Shown here: positions 1 to 7,138 of the stretch, piece after piece
Layout: each line of letters starts with the position of its first letter
Position numbering within the stretch: the first letter of the stretch is position 1
Origin: UBA4285 sp050944355
GTDB lineage: Bacteria > Bacillota > Clostridia > Lachnospirales > Lachnospiraceae
Length of the DNA stretch: 64,000 nt
Assembly (NCBI GenBank): GCA_050944355.1
Contig: JBMNQX010000003.1
Span: forward strand, 1 to 64,000
Reading direction: 5' to 3'
Notes under the pieces: generated by a model
The model's database searches: none
Told to the model about the DNA's origin: nothing
Seen by the model: only the letters and a program-made list of their open reading frames with translations
Translations under genes and position numbers: made by a program

Positions 1-34
1 ACAGGAAAATAAGTTCCCAAAGAGACATCCGAAG

Positions 35-43
35 TGATATACT
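35..43 (+). promoter_or_regulatory. Extended -10 promoter for the tRNA pair
   Basis: TGA followed by TATACT forms an extended -10 element ending 10 bases before the tRNA-Asn. No good -35 box is seen at 16-18 bases upstream, which fits an extended -10 promoter. The window starts only 34 bases earlier, so further upstream tRNA genes or promoters cannot be excluded. Confidence 0.45.
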
Positions 44-53
44 GAGGATACAT

Positions 54-125
54 TCCTCGATAGCTCAATGGTAGAGCACTCGGCTGTTAACCGAGGTGTT
101 GTAGGTTCGAGCCCTACTCGGGGAG
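54..125 (+). tRNA. tRNA-Asn (GTT)
   Basis: A complete cloverleaf is visible. The 7-bp acceptor stem pairs TCCTCGA with TCGGGGA, the anticodon stem-loop carries GTT, and the T arm contains GTAGG-TTCGAGC-CCTAC. The discriminator is G and the CCA end is not encoded. It lies 8 bases before a tRNA-Cys and is probably co-transcribed with it. Confidence 0.97.
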
Positions 126-133
126 CTTTTTAT

Positions 134-204
134 GGCGACATAGCCAAGTGGTAAGGCGTGGGTCTGCAAAACCCTGATCACCAGTTCGAGTCTGGTTGTC
201 GCCT
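134..204 (+). tRNA. tRNA-Cys (GCA)
   Basis: A complete cloverleaf with acceptor stem GGCGACA/TGTCGCC, anticodon GCA, T arm CCAG-TTCGAGT-CTGG and discriminator T, as expected for tRNA-Cys. CCA is not encoded. It follows tRNA-Asn after 8 bases and precedes a strong terminator. Confidence 0.97.
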
Positions 205-219
205 CTTGGACTTCTGAGC

Positions 220-254
220 GGCTGCTGCACTGTAATCAGTGTAACAGCCTTTTT
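220..254 (+). terminator. Rho-independent terminator of the tRNA operon
   Basis: Arms 220-232 and 237-249 can form 13 pairs with one mismatch around a TAAT loop, followed by five T residues. Its position 15 bases after tRNA-Cys makes it the end of the tRNA transcript. Confidence 0.8.
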
Positions 255-609
255 CATTCTCCGTTTCAGCCTTTTAAGATTCTGCACAATAAATAAAAGA
301 TTATGCAAAGCTTTTCAGGCCATTCCGCACTACGATTACAGAGCAATCGCAAGTATCAGGAGATGGCTGATGAACCAGTATTTCGCCTCCGGTGAACTTC
401 CCTGCATTTCGCATTTGAAGGTGTGCCGGACAATCTGCAGATTTTGGAAACGGACATATCCATGAGACATACCGGCCGGGCTTTTTGCCGGCAGGATGGG
501 ACGTCTGACTTTAATTTGCAGAAAATCAACCGCAGTATTTTTCGCGATCCGGAACATCGGATGCATTTCACATGAATGAGAAGGTTTAGGAATCTTTAAT
601 TATTTTGCG
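255..609. other. Intergenic stretch with no recognised gene
   Basis: About 350 bases between the tRNA terminator and the manA promoter region. Short open frames exist on both strands (up to 89 codons) but they lack ribosome binding sites, overlap each other, and match nothing I recognise. A GC-rich inverted repeat (CCGGC/GCCGG around 472-491) has no T-run and no clear role. Confidence 0.5.
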
Positions 610-638
610 TGGAATTAAAATCTGATATGAGATATTAT
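610..638 (+). promoter_or_regulatory. Possible promoter of manA
   Basis: TGGAAT (610-615) and TATTAT (633-638) are separated by 17 bases and lie 32 bases before the manA start. The -35 match is weak, so this is a tentative call in an otherwise AT-rich leader. Confidence 0.35.
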
Positions 639-669
639 ATCTGTAACCTTTGTGTGAAATGAGGACGAT

Positions 670-1620
670 ATGGACAGTAAAGCGTATATGCTGCGTCTGC
701 AGCCGGTGTTCACCGAAAATGTATGGGGCGGAACGAGACTGAAAAGTGATTTCGGATATGACATTCCATATGAAAGAACCGGGGAGTGCTGGGGGATTGC
801 GGCTCATCCGCACGGCGACAATAAAATCCTGAATCCTGAGTTTGAGGGGGAGACGCTCGCAGGCCTCTGGTCGAAGCGGCCGGAACTGTTCGGCGGCGTG
901 AAGGGTGATCGTTTTCCACTGTTGATCAAGATCATCGATGCGAAGGATAACCTCAGCATTCAGGTTCATCCGGATGATGCATACGCGAAGGAATATGAAA
1001 ACGGGTCGTTCGGAAAGACGGAATGCTGGTATGTGCTGGACTGCCCGGACAACGCACAGCTTGTCATAGGACACAATGCAGAAACAAGAGAAGAACTGTC
1101 GGATATGATTCACGGGGGCAGATGGAAAGATCTTCTGCGCTATGTCCCGGTAAAAAAGGGCGACCTGGTTCCGATTCCGGCCGGCACGGTTCACGCCATT
1201 ACAGCCGGAATGCTGGTGCTTGAGACACAGCAGAATTCTGATATTACATACCGCATGTATGACTATGACCGCCTGATGAACGGGAAGCCGCGTCAGCTGC
1301 ATATAAAGCAGTGCATCGACGTGATAAATGTACCGGCTGCACCAGCCGACAAGAGCGTGATACACGCGCAGGAAATGGGCAGAAACGGCTGGGCCGGCAT
1401 CTATGCCTGCGATTATTTCAGTGTCTTTCGGATGGAACTGGACGGACAGACAAAGCAGGAAATGGATGCGCCATTTGTCGACGTGAGCATTGTGGACGGC
1501 GAAGGGGAGCTCAATGGCGAAAAAGTAAAGAAAGGCGATCATTTCATTCTCACAGCCGGATTCGGCCAGCAGAACTGGAGCGGAAAGCTCCTCGCGATTG
1601 CATCAACTGCCACTATATAA
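670..1620 (+). CDS. manA: Mannose-6-phosphate isomerase, class I (ManA)
   Basis: This 316-residue cytosolic enzyme should interconvert mannose 6-phosphate and fructose 6-phosphate, linking mannose use and GDP-mannose supply to glycolysis. The short Firmicutes class I form is recognised by the N-terminal VWGGTRL stretch, the zinc site SIQVHPDD (Gln98, His100), Glu118 in KTECWYV and His175 in AGTVHAI, all present. The length is normal for the Bacillus/Clostridium type. The ATG at 670 follows GAGGA at a good distance. A nucleotidyltransferase starts 48 bases downstream on the same strand with no terminator between, so the pair probably forms one unit supplying sugar precursors to the polysaccharide-type genes that follow. 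Confidence 0.95.
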   Translation: MDSKAYMLRLQPVFTENVWGGTRLKSDFGYDIPYERTGECWGIAAHPHGDNKILNPEFEGETLAGLWSKRPELFGGVKGDRFPLLIKIIDAKDNLSIQVHPDDAYAKEYENGSFGKTECWYVLDCPDNAQLVIGHNAETREELSDMIHGGRWKDLLRYVPVKKGDLVPIPAGTVHAITAGMLVLETQQNSDITYRMYDYDRLMNGKPRQLHIKQCIDVINVPAAPADKSVIHAQEMGRNGWAGIYACDYFSVFRMELDGQTKQEMDAPFVDVSIVDGEGELNGEKVKKGDHFILTAGFGQQNWSGKLLAIASTATI

Positions 1621-1668
1621 TAAAACAAGAGCGGGATTTGCCAAAGCGCATCCCGCGGGAAGGAATGT

Positions 1669-2586
1669 ATGAAAAAAACAACACTGGTGATTATGGCGGC
1701 CGGCATGGGAAGCCGTTTCGGAGCAGGCATCAAACAGCTCGAGCCGATGGGTCCCAATGGCGAGATTATAATGGACTATTCGATCTATGATGCGATGCGC
1801 GCCGGATTTAACGATGTCGTATTTGTGACGCGCAAAGATCTTCTTCCTGTTTTCAAGGAAGTCATCGGCGATCGGATTGCAAAAGTACTGCCGGTTTCCT
1901 ATTGCCTCCAGGAACTGAGTGATATTCCGGAAGGTTTCAGCGTTCCGGCAGGCCGCAGCAAGCCGTGGGGCACGGGGCAGGCAATCCTTGTGTGCCGCGA
2001 AGCCGTTAAAAACCCGTTCCTTGTCATCAATGCGGACGATTATTATGGCAAGACAGCGTTTAAGCTGATTCATGACTACCTGGTTGCCGATCACGAAGAC
2101 AACGGAAAAATGCCGTTATGCATGGCGGGCTTTATTCTCGGCAACACCCTGAGCGATAACGGCGCAGTGACCCGCGGCGTGGCTTCGGTTGATGAAAACG
2201 GAAATCTCACGGGTGTGCGTGAGACCGGCGGACTCGTCAAGACGGCAGACGGCGCGGCGTATGACGGCCCGGACGGCAAAAAGGTGGCCATCGATGTGTC
2301 GACTCCGGTTTCCATGAATATGTGGGGCTTTACCCCGGAAATCTTCGACGCGCTGGACGAAGGATTCCGTGCGTTCCTGAAGGAAAACGAGACCAATCTG
2401 AAGGCAGAGTATCTCCTTCCGAGCGTTGTCGACACTCTGATCAAGACAGGCAAAGCCTATGTCAAAGTTCTCACCACTCCTGACAAATGGTTTGGCGTGA
2501 CCTACAAGGCAGACAAGGAAGTTGTTGTAAAATCGTTCCAGAAACTGATCGAAGACGGCGTTTATCCGGAAAAACTTTACGGTTAA
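1669..2586 (+). CDS. Sugar-phosphate nucleotidyltransferase family protein
   Basis: A 305-residue protein with a Rossmann-like NTP-transferase fold. The nucleotide-binding signature is visible at the start (MAAGMGSRFG, then KQLEPMG), followed by PWGTGQAIL around residue 103 and the metal-binding region NADDYYG near residue 122. Such enzymes transfer a nucleotidyl group from NTP to a sugar 1-phosphate, but the exact sugar and nucleotide cannot be read from the sequence. The gene follows manA by 48 bases and precedes a Wzz-like gene, which suggests a role in activated sugars for surface polysaccharide. The ATG at 1669 follows AAGGAATGT. It differs clearly from the GlgC/GlgD pair elsewhere in the window. 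Confidence 0.85.
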   Translation: MKKTTLVIMAAGMGSRFGAGIKQLEPMGPNGEIIMDYSIYDAMRAGFNDVVFVTRKDLLPVFKEVIGDRIAKVLPVSYCLQELSDIPEGFSVPAGRSKPWGTGQAILVCREAVKNPFLVINADDYYGKTAFKLIHDYLVADHEDNGKMPLCMAGFILGNTLSDNGAVTRGVASVDENGNLTGVRETGGLVKTADGAAYDGPDGKKVAIDVSTPVSMNMWGFTPEIFDALDEGFRAFLKENETNLKAEYLLPSVVDTLIKTGKAYVKVLTTPDKWFGVTYKADKEVVVKSFQKLIEDGVYPEKLYG

Positions 2587-2616
2587 AGGCAGGATAAGAG
2601 AGGATTTGAAAGGAAT

Positions 2617-4296
2617 ATGAGGAAATTCGCGAGAAGAGTTCTGATAATATTGCTCTGCACAATCCTCGGAGGTCTGGCCGGTGTCGTGTACACATTTATA
2701 CGCGAGCCGGCTGTCTATACCTCTGAGGCTCAGCTGTATGTTGTCCCGGGTGACAGCGAGGACATGGTCCGGGCATCGGACGGCGGCCTCAAGCAGGATT
2801 TTGCGATTGTTTTCAAGAGCGCAGTAGTAATGGACACTGTAAAGTCGACACTTGGCACCACGGAAGATATTGAGGACAACCTCGAAGTGCTGACGCCGGC
2901 CAACAGCAACATTATTATTCTGAGATATTCAGCAGAGACCGCACAGGAAGCAAAGGATACGGTCGACGTGATCGCGCGCACCGCTGTCCGCACGACGACG
3001 ATTGTGCCGGTATCTTCAATTTCCATCCTTCAGGAGGGAACACTGCCGGAAGAGGCTCATCACATTCATCTGACGAGATATGCTTCCATCGGTGCGATCC
3101 TCGGCGCCGCGATTTCCTTTGCCGTCTGCATTCTGGCGGCTCTGTTTACCAATGCTTTCCGCCCGAAGAAGGAAGACGAAGAGAAGGATATGCTCTATGA
3201 TAATGTCCTCCCGAGGCTGAAAAAGCTGGAGCAGAACAGCAGCCAGCAGGTTCTTCTTCCGGGTGCGACAGAAGAAGCTGTGGCGGCGGCCGCCGCCAAG
3301 ATTGCGCCGGACGATGAACTTGTCCAGTACATGAAGAAACGCAGAAAGCTTCACAGGTCCACAGAGAGTGACGCACTTGCGGGTGATGATCTGGAAGACG
3401 ATCTCCTGGATTCTGACGAAGTAGATGATGATGAGATCGCAAGGGCAGCCAAGGCGGCGGAAACGGCTGAAAATGAAGCTCTCATGCAGCATGCGCTGAA
3501 GCGTCACGTTGCCAAGGCGGTAGCCGTGGCAAATGCGGAAGCGGGCAGCTCAGCTGAAGATGACATTCTGGCGGATGACACACTTCAGGAAGAAGAGCCG
3601 GCTCAGCCGGCCGTTAAGCAGTCCGGGACGGAACAGCCACAGACGGCGCGTGAAAATGCCAAGACCGCGGCCAGGGCGTCCGCCGCAAAGCAGCCGGATG
3701 CGGCACCGCAGGCCGGGACAGCGGCTGCAAAGCAGACAGACGCAGTATCGGCGGCCGGAACAGCGGCTGCAAAGCAGCCTGGTGCAGCATCGGCGGAAAA
3801 ACAGATGCCAGCCTCCGGACAGGCAGCGCCTGTAAATACCGCGGTGGCACAGGCAGAGACTGCCAGACCGTCAGCTGACAGGAAGGCACCGCAGACAGCA
3901 GCAGAAGGCGGGCAGACTGCATCAGCCGCTCAGCCGGAAAAGAAAGAAGAACAGAAAACAGAAAAAGCGCCGCAGGCCGGGACGGCAGCAGAAAAGCCTC
4001 AGAATGCGGATCAGAAGGAAGCGGCACAGGCAGTGACAGATGCGCAGCCGGCCGGCCAGAGTCAGAACGGCGATGCGGCAGACACGACAGAGAACAGGCA
4101 GACGGAAACACCGGCTGAAAATGTCAAAGAGCCGTCCGCAGAGCCGGAACAGTCTGAACAGGCAGAGACGACAGAACAGCCGGATGCCGGAAGCAAGACG
4201 CAGAACGCGGATGATGCAAATCAGGCGGAAGTGAAAGAAGCGGAGACAGCAAAACGGCAGTCCAGCACGGAAATTCTCGGAAGAATCAGAAAGTGA
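2617..4296 (+). CDS. Wzz/YveK-like chain-length protein with long low-complexity cytoplasmic tail
   Basis: The first 180 residues look like a polysaccharide co-polymerase of the Wzz/CapA/YveK type: a transmembrane helix at about residues 7-28, an extracytoplasmic segment of about 125 residues, and a second helix at about 155-180. Family members of this type usually end soon after the second helix. Here about 380 further residues follow: first acidic segments (EDDLLDSDEVDDDEIA), then a tail rich in Ala, Gln, Glu, Thr and Lys with tandem repeats, and no recognisable domain. The topology places this tail in the cytoplasm. The next gene encodes a BY-kinase-like protein, the usual partner of such membrane proteins. 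The identification of the N-terminal part is moderate to good. The function of the tail is unknown. Confidence 0.75.
   Translation: MRKFARRVLIILLCTILGGLAGVVYTFIREPAVYTSEAQLYVVPGDSEDMVRASDGGLKQDFAIVFKSAVVMDTVKSTLGTTEDIEDNLEVLTPANSNIIILRYSAETAQEAKDTVDVIARTAVRTTTIVPVSSISILQEGTLPEEAHHIHLTRYASIGAILGAAISFAVCILAALFTNAFRPKKEDEEKDMLYDNVLPRLKKLEQNSSQQVLLPGATEEAVAAAAAKIAPDDELVQYMKKRRKLHRSTESDALAGDDLEDDLLDSDEVDDDEIARAAKAAETAENEALMQHALKRHVAKAVAVANAEAGSSAEDDILADDTLQEEEPAQPAVKQSGTEQPQTARENAKTAARASAAKQPDAAPQAGTAAAKQTDAVSAAGTAAAKQPGAASAEKQMPASGQAAPVNTAVAQAETARPSADRKAPQTAAEGGQTASAAQPEKKEEQKTEKAPQAGTAAEKPQNADQKEAAQAVTDAQPAGQSQNGDAADTTENRQTETPAENVKEPSAEPEQSEQAETTEQPDAGSKTQNADDANQAEVKEAETAKRQSSTEILGRIRK
3679..3804 (+). 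repeat. Three tandem 42-base units inside the Wzz-like gene
   Basis: Units start at 3679, 3721 and 3763. GCAAAGCAG recurs at exactly 42-base spacing, and units 2 and 3 share the 15-mer GCGGCTGCAAAGCAG. Each unit encodes 14 residues of the form AAAKQ..A...AAGT. The copies have diverged, so this is an old or selected repeat rather than a recent slippage. Confidence 0.8.
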
Positions 4297-4308
4297 GGCG
4301 TTCTGCGT

Positions 4309-4896
4309 ATGTTCAGTGTAAAAATCGGAAAACTGCTGGAAATGACCGATAACGAAAAGGAAAGCTACCGGGAATTTGCCGAGCGCTTTCGCAGCAAGGC
4401 AATTCATGATGTCCACACGCTGGCGGTGATCGGCGGCGGGGCGGATGCGCTCAAGGTGGCCAAGTCGCTCAGCGGATCCAATGAGCGGGTGATATTCATC
4501 GACGGAGATTTCACGCAGAGTATATTCCTTGGCAGATTCAAGCTGGGGAAGAAACTTGAGGGATGGACCGACGTCATCTCTCAGTCGAAGAGCGACCTGT
4601 CTTCTCAGATCTGTATCACAAGCGATCCGGATATTGACCTTATGTTTACGGGCAATTCTCAGATCGCGTGGAGCAATATTGTGCGGGATGATCTGAAGAA
4701 GGGACTGGACGCTCTGGCGGATAAATATGCATGGGTTATCGTCGCATCTGATGAAGAAGGCAGAACGGCGCAGAGCTGTGACGCCGCTGTCGTGGCGATG
4801 AAACAGTCGGAGTACTCGGATTATAATGCGCGCAGCCGCATTGAGAGACTGGACCGTGAAGGGGTCTGTGTGGCAGGTGTGATTCTATATGAGTGA
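4309..4896 (+). CDS. Degenerate BY-kinase (CpsD/CapB-like) protein lacking the P-loop
   Basis: This 195-residue protein can be aligned by eye over its length with the cytoplasmic BY-kinase domain that partners Wzz-type proteins. HTLAVIGGGADALKVAKSLS (residues 36-55) sits where the Walker A loop GEGKS/T should be but has no Lys-Ser/Thr. VIFIDGDF (61-68) matches the Walker A' LLIDADL. WVIVASDEE (142-150) replaces the usual VIIDTPP and lacks its Asp. The C-terminal GVCVAGVILYE matches the family end GVPVLGVVLN, and there is no C-terminal Tyr cluster. It therefore looks unable to bind or hydrolyse ATP in the normal way. It follows the Wzz-like gene by 12 bases and overlaps the sirtuin start by 8, so the three are likely translated together. 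Confidence 0.65.
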   Translation: MFSVKIGKLLEMTDNEKESYREFAERFRSKAIHDVHTLAVIGGGADALKVAKSLSGSNERVIFIDGDFTQSIFLGRFKLGKKLEGWTDVISQSKSDLSSQICITSDPDIDLMFTGNSQIAWSNIVRDDLKKGLDALADKYAWVIVASDEEGRTAQSCDAAVVAMKQSEYSDYNARSRIERLDREGVCVAGVILYE

Positions 4897-5617
4897 GGAA
4901 ACGGAACAAAAAATTCGTGAGTTTAAGGATATTGTGGACAAGTCCGACAATATCGTCTTTTTCGGGGGTGCCGGGGTTTCGACAGAGAGCGGAATTCCGG
5001 ACTTCCGTTCTCCGGACGGACTGTACAATCAGAAGTACAAGTATCCGCCGGAAGAAATTATCAGTCATTCGTTCTACGAGCGCTATCCGGAAGAATTTTT
5101 CCGGTTCTACCGCGACAGAATGCTGTACCCGGACGCCAGGCCGTCCACGACTCATCTGGTCCTGGCAAGGCTGGAAAAGGAAGGCAAACTGAAGGGAATT
5201 GTCACGCAGAATATCGATGGCCTGCATCAGAAAGCCGGCTCGAAAAATGTTGTCGAACTCCACGGATCGGTCCTTCGCAATTACTGTGAGCGCTGCGGAA
5301 AACTGTACGGCATTGAGGCCATCTTAAACAGCACTGGCGTGCCGAGGTGTGACTGCGGCGGACGCATCAAACCGGATGTGGTTCTCTATGAAGAAAGCCT
5401 GGATATGGATAATATCACAAAGGCTGTCCGCCTGATTTCAGGCGCAGATGTGCTGATTGTCGGCGGAACGAGCCTCGGAGTATATCCGGCGGCCGGCATG
5501 ATCGACTACTACAGAGGTGACAAGCTTGTTCTGATCAACAAGTCGAAAACCCCGTATGACAGAAGGGCCAATCTGCTGATCCATGCTCCGCTCGGTGAAG
5601 TATTCGGAAAGATTTGA
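4889..5617 (+). CDS. cobB: NAD-dependent protein deacylase, Sir2 family
   Basis: A 242-residue cytosolic sirtuin, which removes acyl groups from lysines and consumes NAD. All hallmarks are present: the NAD loop GAGVSTESGIPDFR (27-40), TQNID (106-110), the catalytic His125 in ELHGS, four zinc cysteines as CERC (133, 136) and CDC (154, 156), and GGTSLGVYPAA near the C terminus. The length is standard for the small bacterial class. The start overlaps the end of the BY-kinase-like gene by 8 bases, which implies translational coupling. A Sir2 gene in a polysaccharide-type operon is unusual, and a functional link would be inference only. The gene symbol is used in the broad sense for bacterial sirtuins. 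Confidence 0.93.
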   Translation: MSEETEQKIREFKDIVDKSDNIVFFGGAGVSTESGIPDFRSPDGLYNQKYKYPPEEIISHSFYERYPEEFFRFYRDRMLYPDARPSTTHLVLARLEKEGKLKGIVTQNIDGLHQKAGSKNVVELHGSVLRNYCERCGKLYGIEAILNSTGVPRCDCGGRIKPDVVLYEESLDMDNITKAVRLISGADVLIVGGTSLGVYPAAGMIDYYRGDKLVLINKSKTPYDRRANLLIHAPLGEVFGKI

Positions 5618-5619
5618 TC

Positions 5620-5648
5620 TTGCATTTGTCATGCACCTGTGGTAAATT
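5620..5648 (+). promoter_or_regulatory. Promoter of the rpsF-ssb-rpsR operon
   Basis: TTGCAT (5620-5625) and TAAATT (5643-5648) are separated by 17 bases, about 77 bases before rpsF, in the short gap after the sirtuin stop. The -35 region overlaps one copy of the recurring 9-mer TGACAAATG (minus strand, 5623-5631). Confidence 0.7.
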
Positions 5649-5669
5649 ATTAATCCGTGAATAATTTTC

Positions 5670-5699
5670 CTTGCTTTCTCACTGTGAGAGAAGGCCAAG
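5670..5699 (+). promoter_or_regulatory. Leader hairpin before rpsF, possible S6:S18 autoregulatory element
   Basis: CTTG (5670-5673) pairs with CAAG (5696-5699), and the inner CTTTCTCAC pairs with GTGAGAGAAG with one bulged base. rpsF leaders in many bacteria carry an RNA bound by the S6:S18 complex. I can see a hairpin in the right place but cannot confirm the conserved CCG element, so the assignment is tentative. Confidence 0.35.
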
Positions 5700-5724
5700 A
5701 GACCATGAGGAGGTGCGACGCATA

Positions 5725-6054
5725 ATGAGCAAATATGAATTGGCATTAGTTGTCAGCGCAAACGTCGACGAAGAGGTAAGAAATGCAACCGTTCAGCAGG
5801 CCAGGGACCTGATCACGAAGTTCGGCGGCAAGATTACCGATGAGGGAACGCTTGAGAAAAAGAAGCTGGCTTACGAAATCCAGAAGATGAAGGAAGCTTA
5901 TTATATCTTCATCAAGTTCGAAGCTGAGACGACCGCTCCGAGAGAGATCGAGTCCAGAATTCGTATCATGGATAATGTCCTTCGTTTCCTGATTGTAAAG
6001 GACGAGACTGCAGAAGCAGCTGCAGAAGCTCCGGCTGAGACGCAGGAGCAGTAA
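5725..6054 (+). CDS. rpsF: 30S ribosomal protein S6
   Basis: A 109-residue S6 that binds S18 on the platform of the 30S subunit. The family pattern is clear: MSKYELALVVSANVDEE at the start, then KKLAYEIQKMKEAYYI and FEAE, with a short Ala/Glu-rich acidic tail typical of S6. I chose the ATG at 5725 because GAGGAGG lies 11 bases upstream and the protein then begins with the family N terminus. Longer in-frame starts upstream would add unrelated residues. It leads the rpsF-ssb-rpsR operon, a conserved order. Confidence 0.97.
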   Translation: MSKYELALVVSANVDEEVRNATVQQARDLITKFGGKITDEGTLEKKKLAYEIQKMKEAYYIFIKFEAETTAPREIESRIRIMDNVLRFLIVKDETAEAAAEAPAETQEQ

Positions 6055-6117
6055 GACAGACATTCGGCGGGCAACTCCTGCTAGTTGATTGGAGAAGATC
6101 AGAAGAAGGAGTGACCT

Positions 6118-6591
6118 ATGAACAGAGTAATTTTGATGGGCAGACTTACAAGAGATCCGATTGTGCGCTATACACAGTCAGCAAACGGTTCTCTCGCCAT
6201 CGCAAGATATACACTGGCGGTTGACAGAAGACGCAGAAGCAGCGGAAATGACCAGCAGACGGCTGATTTCATCAGCTGTGTGACATTCGGCAGACAGGCC
6301 GAGTTCGCTGAGAAGTATCTCCATCAGGGGACAAAAATCTGCGTGCAGGGACGTATTCAGACCGGTTCCTATACGAACAAAGATGGGAACAAGGTTTATA
6401 CGACTGACGTTATTGTCGACGACCAGGAATTCGCAGAAAGCAAAAATGCGGCAGCTTCGCATACCGGATCGTATCAGGCGGCTCCGGCGCCTTCAAAAGA
6501 GGGCGCAGCTCCGGCTCCGGACAACGGATTTATGAATGTTCCGGCCGGTACGGATGACGATATGCAGGGAGAAGATCTGCCGTTCGCGTAA
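6118..6591 (+). CDS. ssb: Single-stranded DNA-binding protein SSB
   Basis: A 157-residue SSB with the OB-fold from residue 1 (MNRVILMGRLTRDP, FISCVTFGRQAEFAEKYL, GRIQTGSYTNKDG) to about 105, then a disordered linker rich in Ala, Pro and Gly. It coats single-stranded DNA in replication and repair and recruits partners through its C-terminal tip. The tip reads GEDLPFA: the usual terminal Phe is followed by one extra Ala. Good ribosome binding site (AGAAGGAG). It lies between rpsF and rpsR as in most Firmicutes. Confidence 0.96.
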   Translation: MNRVILMGRLTRDPIVRYTQSANGSLAIARYTLAVDRRRRSSGNDQQTADFISCVTFGRQAEFAEKYLHQGTKICVQGRIQTGSYTNKDGNKVYTTDVIVDDQEFAESKNAAASHTGSYQAAPAPSKEGAAPAPDNGFMNVPAGTDDDMQGEDLPFA

Positions 6592-6609
6592 ACCTATTGG
6601 GAGGCAGTT

Positions 6610-6936
6610 ATGGCAGAAGAAGTTAAACAGGCGCAGGCAGCGGAAGAGGTTGAAACTCAGGCGGCTGCCCCGGAAGCAGCAGATAAGAAGACAGAGAGAC
6701 CGGTACGCAGCAGAAGAAAGCCGATGCACAGAAGAAAGAAGGTCTGCAGATTCTGCGCGAAGAACGCGGCTCCTATCGACTACAAGGACACCGAGACACT
6801 TCGTCAGTTTATCTCTGAGAGAGGCAAGATTCTCCCGAGAAGAGTGACCGGCTGCTGCGCAAAGCATCAGCGCGCTGTTACAACAGCTGTGAAGAGAGCA
6901 AGACATCTCGCTCTTCTTCCGTATATGTCAGAGTAA
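6610..6936 (+). CDS. rpsR: 30S ribosomal protein S18
   Basis: S18 of 108 residues, partner of S6 on the 30S platform. The core from about residue 38 is typical: VCRFCAKN, IDYKDTETLRQFISERGKILPRRVTG, HQRAVTTAVKRARHLALLPY. It keeps the cysteines of the zinc-binding (C+) form, CRFC and GCC. About 35 residues rich in Ala, Glu and Gln precede the core and are longer than in most S18 proteins. The ATG at 6610 follows GGGAGG, so this extension is probably translated. Last gene of the operon, followed by a terminator. Confidence 0.95.
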   Translation: MAEEVKQAQAAEEVETQAAAPEAADKKTERPVRSRRKPMHRRKKVCRFCAKNAAPIDYKDTETLRQFISERGKILPRRVTGCCAKHQRAVTTAVKRARHLALLPYMSE

Positions 6937-6959
6937 TTCATTCAGTGACAAAAGCTGTG

Positions 6960-6995
6960 AGCGGGACCGCAGGGAAAGGCGGTTCCGCTTTTTTT
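6960..6995 (+). terminator. Terminator of the rpsF-ssb-rpsR operon
   Basis: An 11-bp stem (6960-6970 with 6979-6989, one G-T pair) with an 8-base loop is followed by seven T residues. It ends the operon 24 bases after rpsR. Confidence 0.9.
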
Positions 6996-7083
6996 CTCCC
7001 GGTGCATGTGCGGTCACAGGCGTTTTCGATTCCGGGCGGAAAGTCTCCTATTCAAACGGACATATCAGTTTGGGTTCTGTATA

Positions 7084-7092
7084 TGGTATAAT
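7084..7092 (+). promoter_or_regulatory. Extended -10 promoter of gdpP-rplI-dnaB
   Basis: TGG followed by the perfect -10 box TATAAT, 46 bases before the gdpP start. No good -35 box sits at the normal distance, which fits an extended -10 promoter. Confidence 0.65.
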
Positions 7093-7138
7093 ACCTTTAA
7101 CTTTGATTCCGGACTTATTGAGGGGACAGAGAAAAATA

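Noticed and set aside
465..495. GC-rich inverted repeat taken as a terminator
   Set aside because: The pairing is short and no T-run follows; no upstream gene ends there.
586..1542. 318-codon minus-strand frame opposite manA
   Set aside because: manA has full active-site motifs and a ribosome binding site; the antisense frame has neither.
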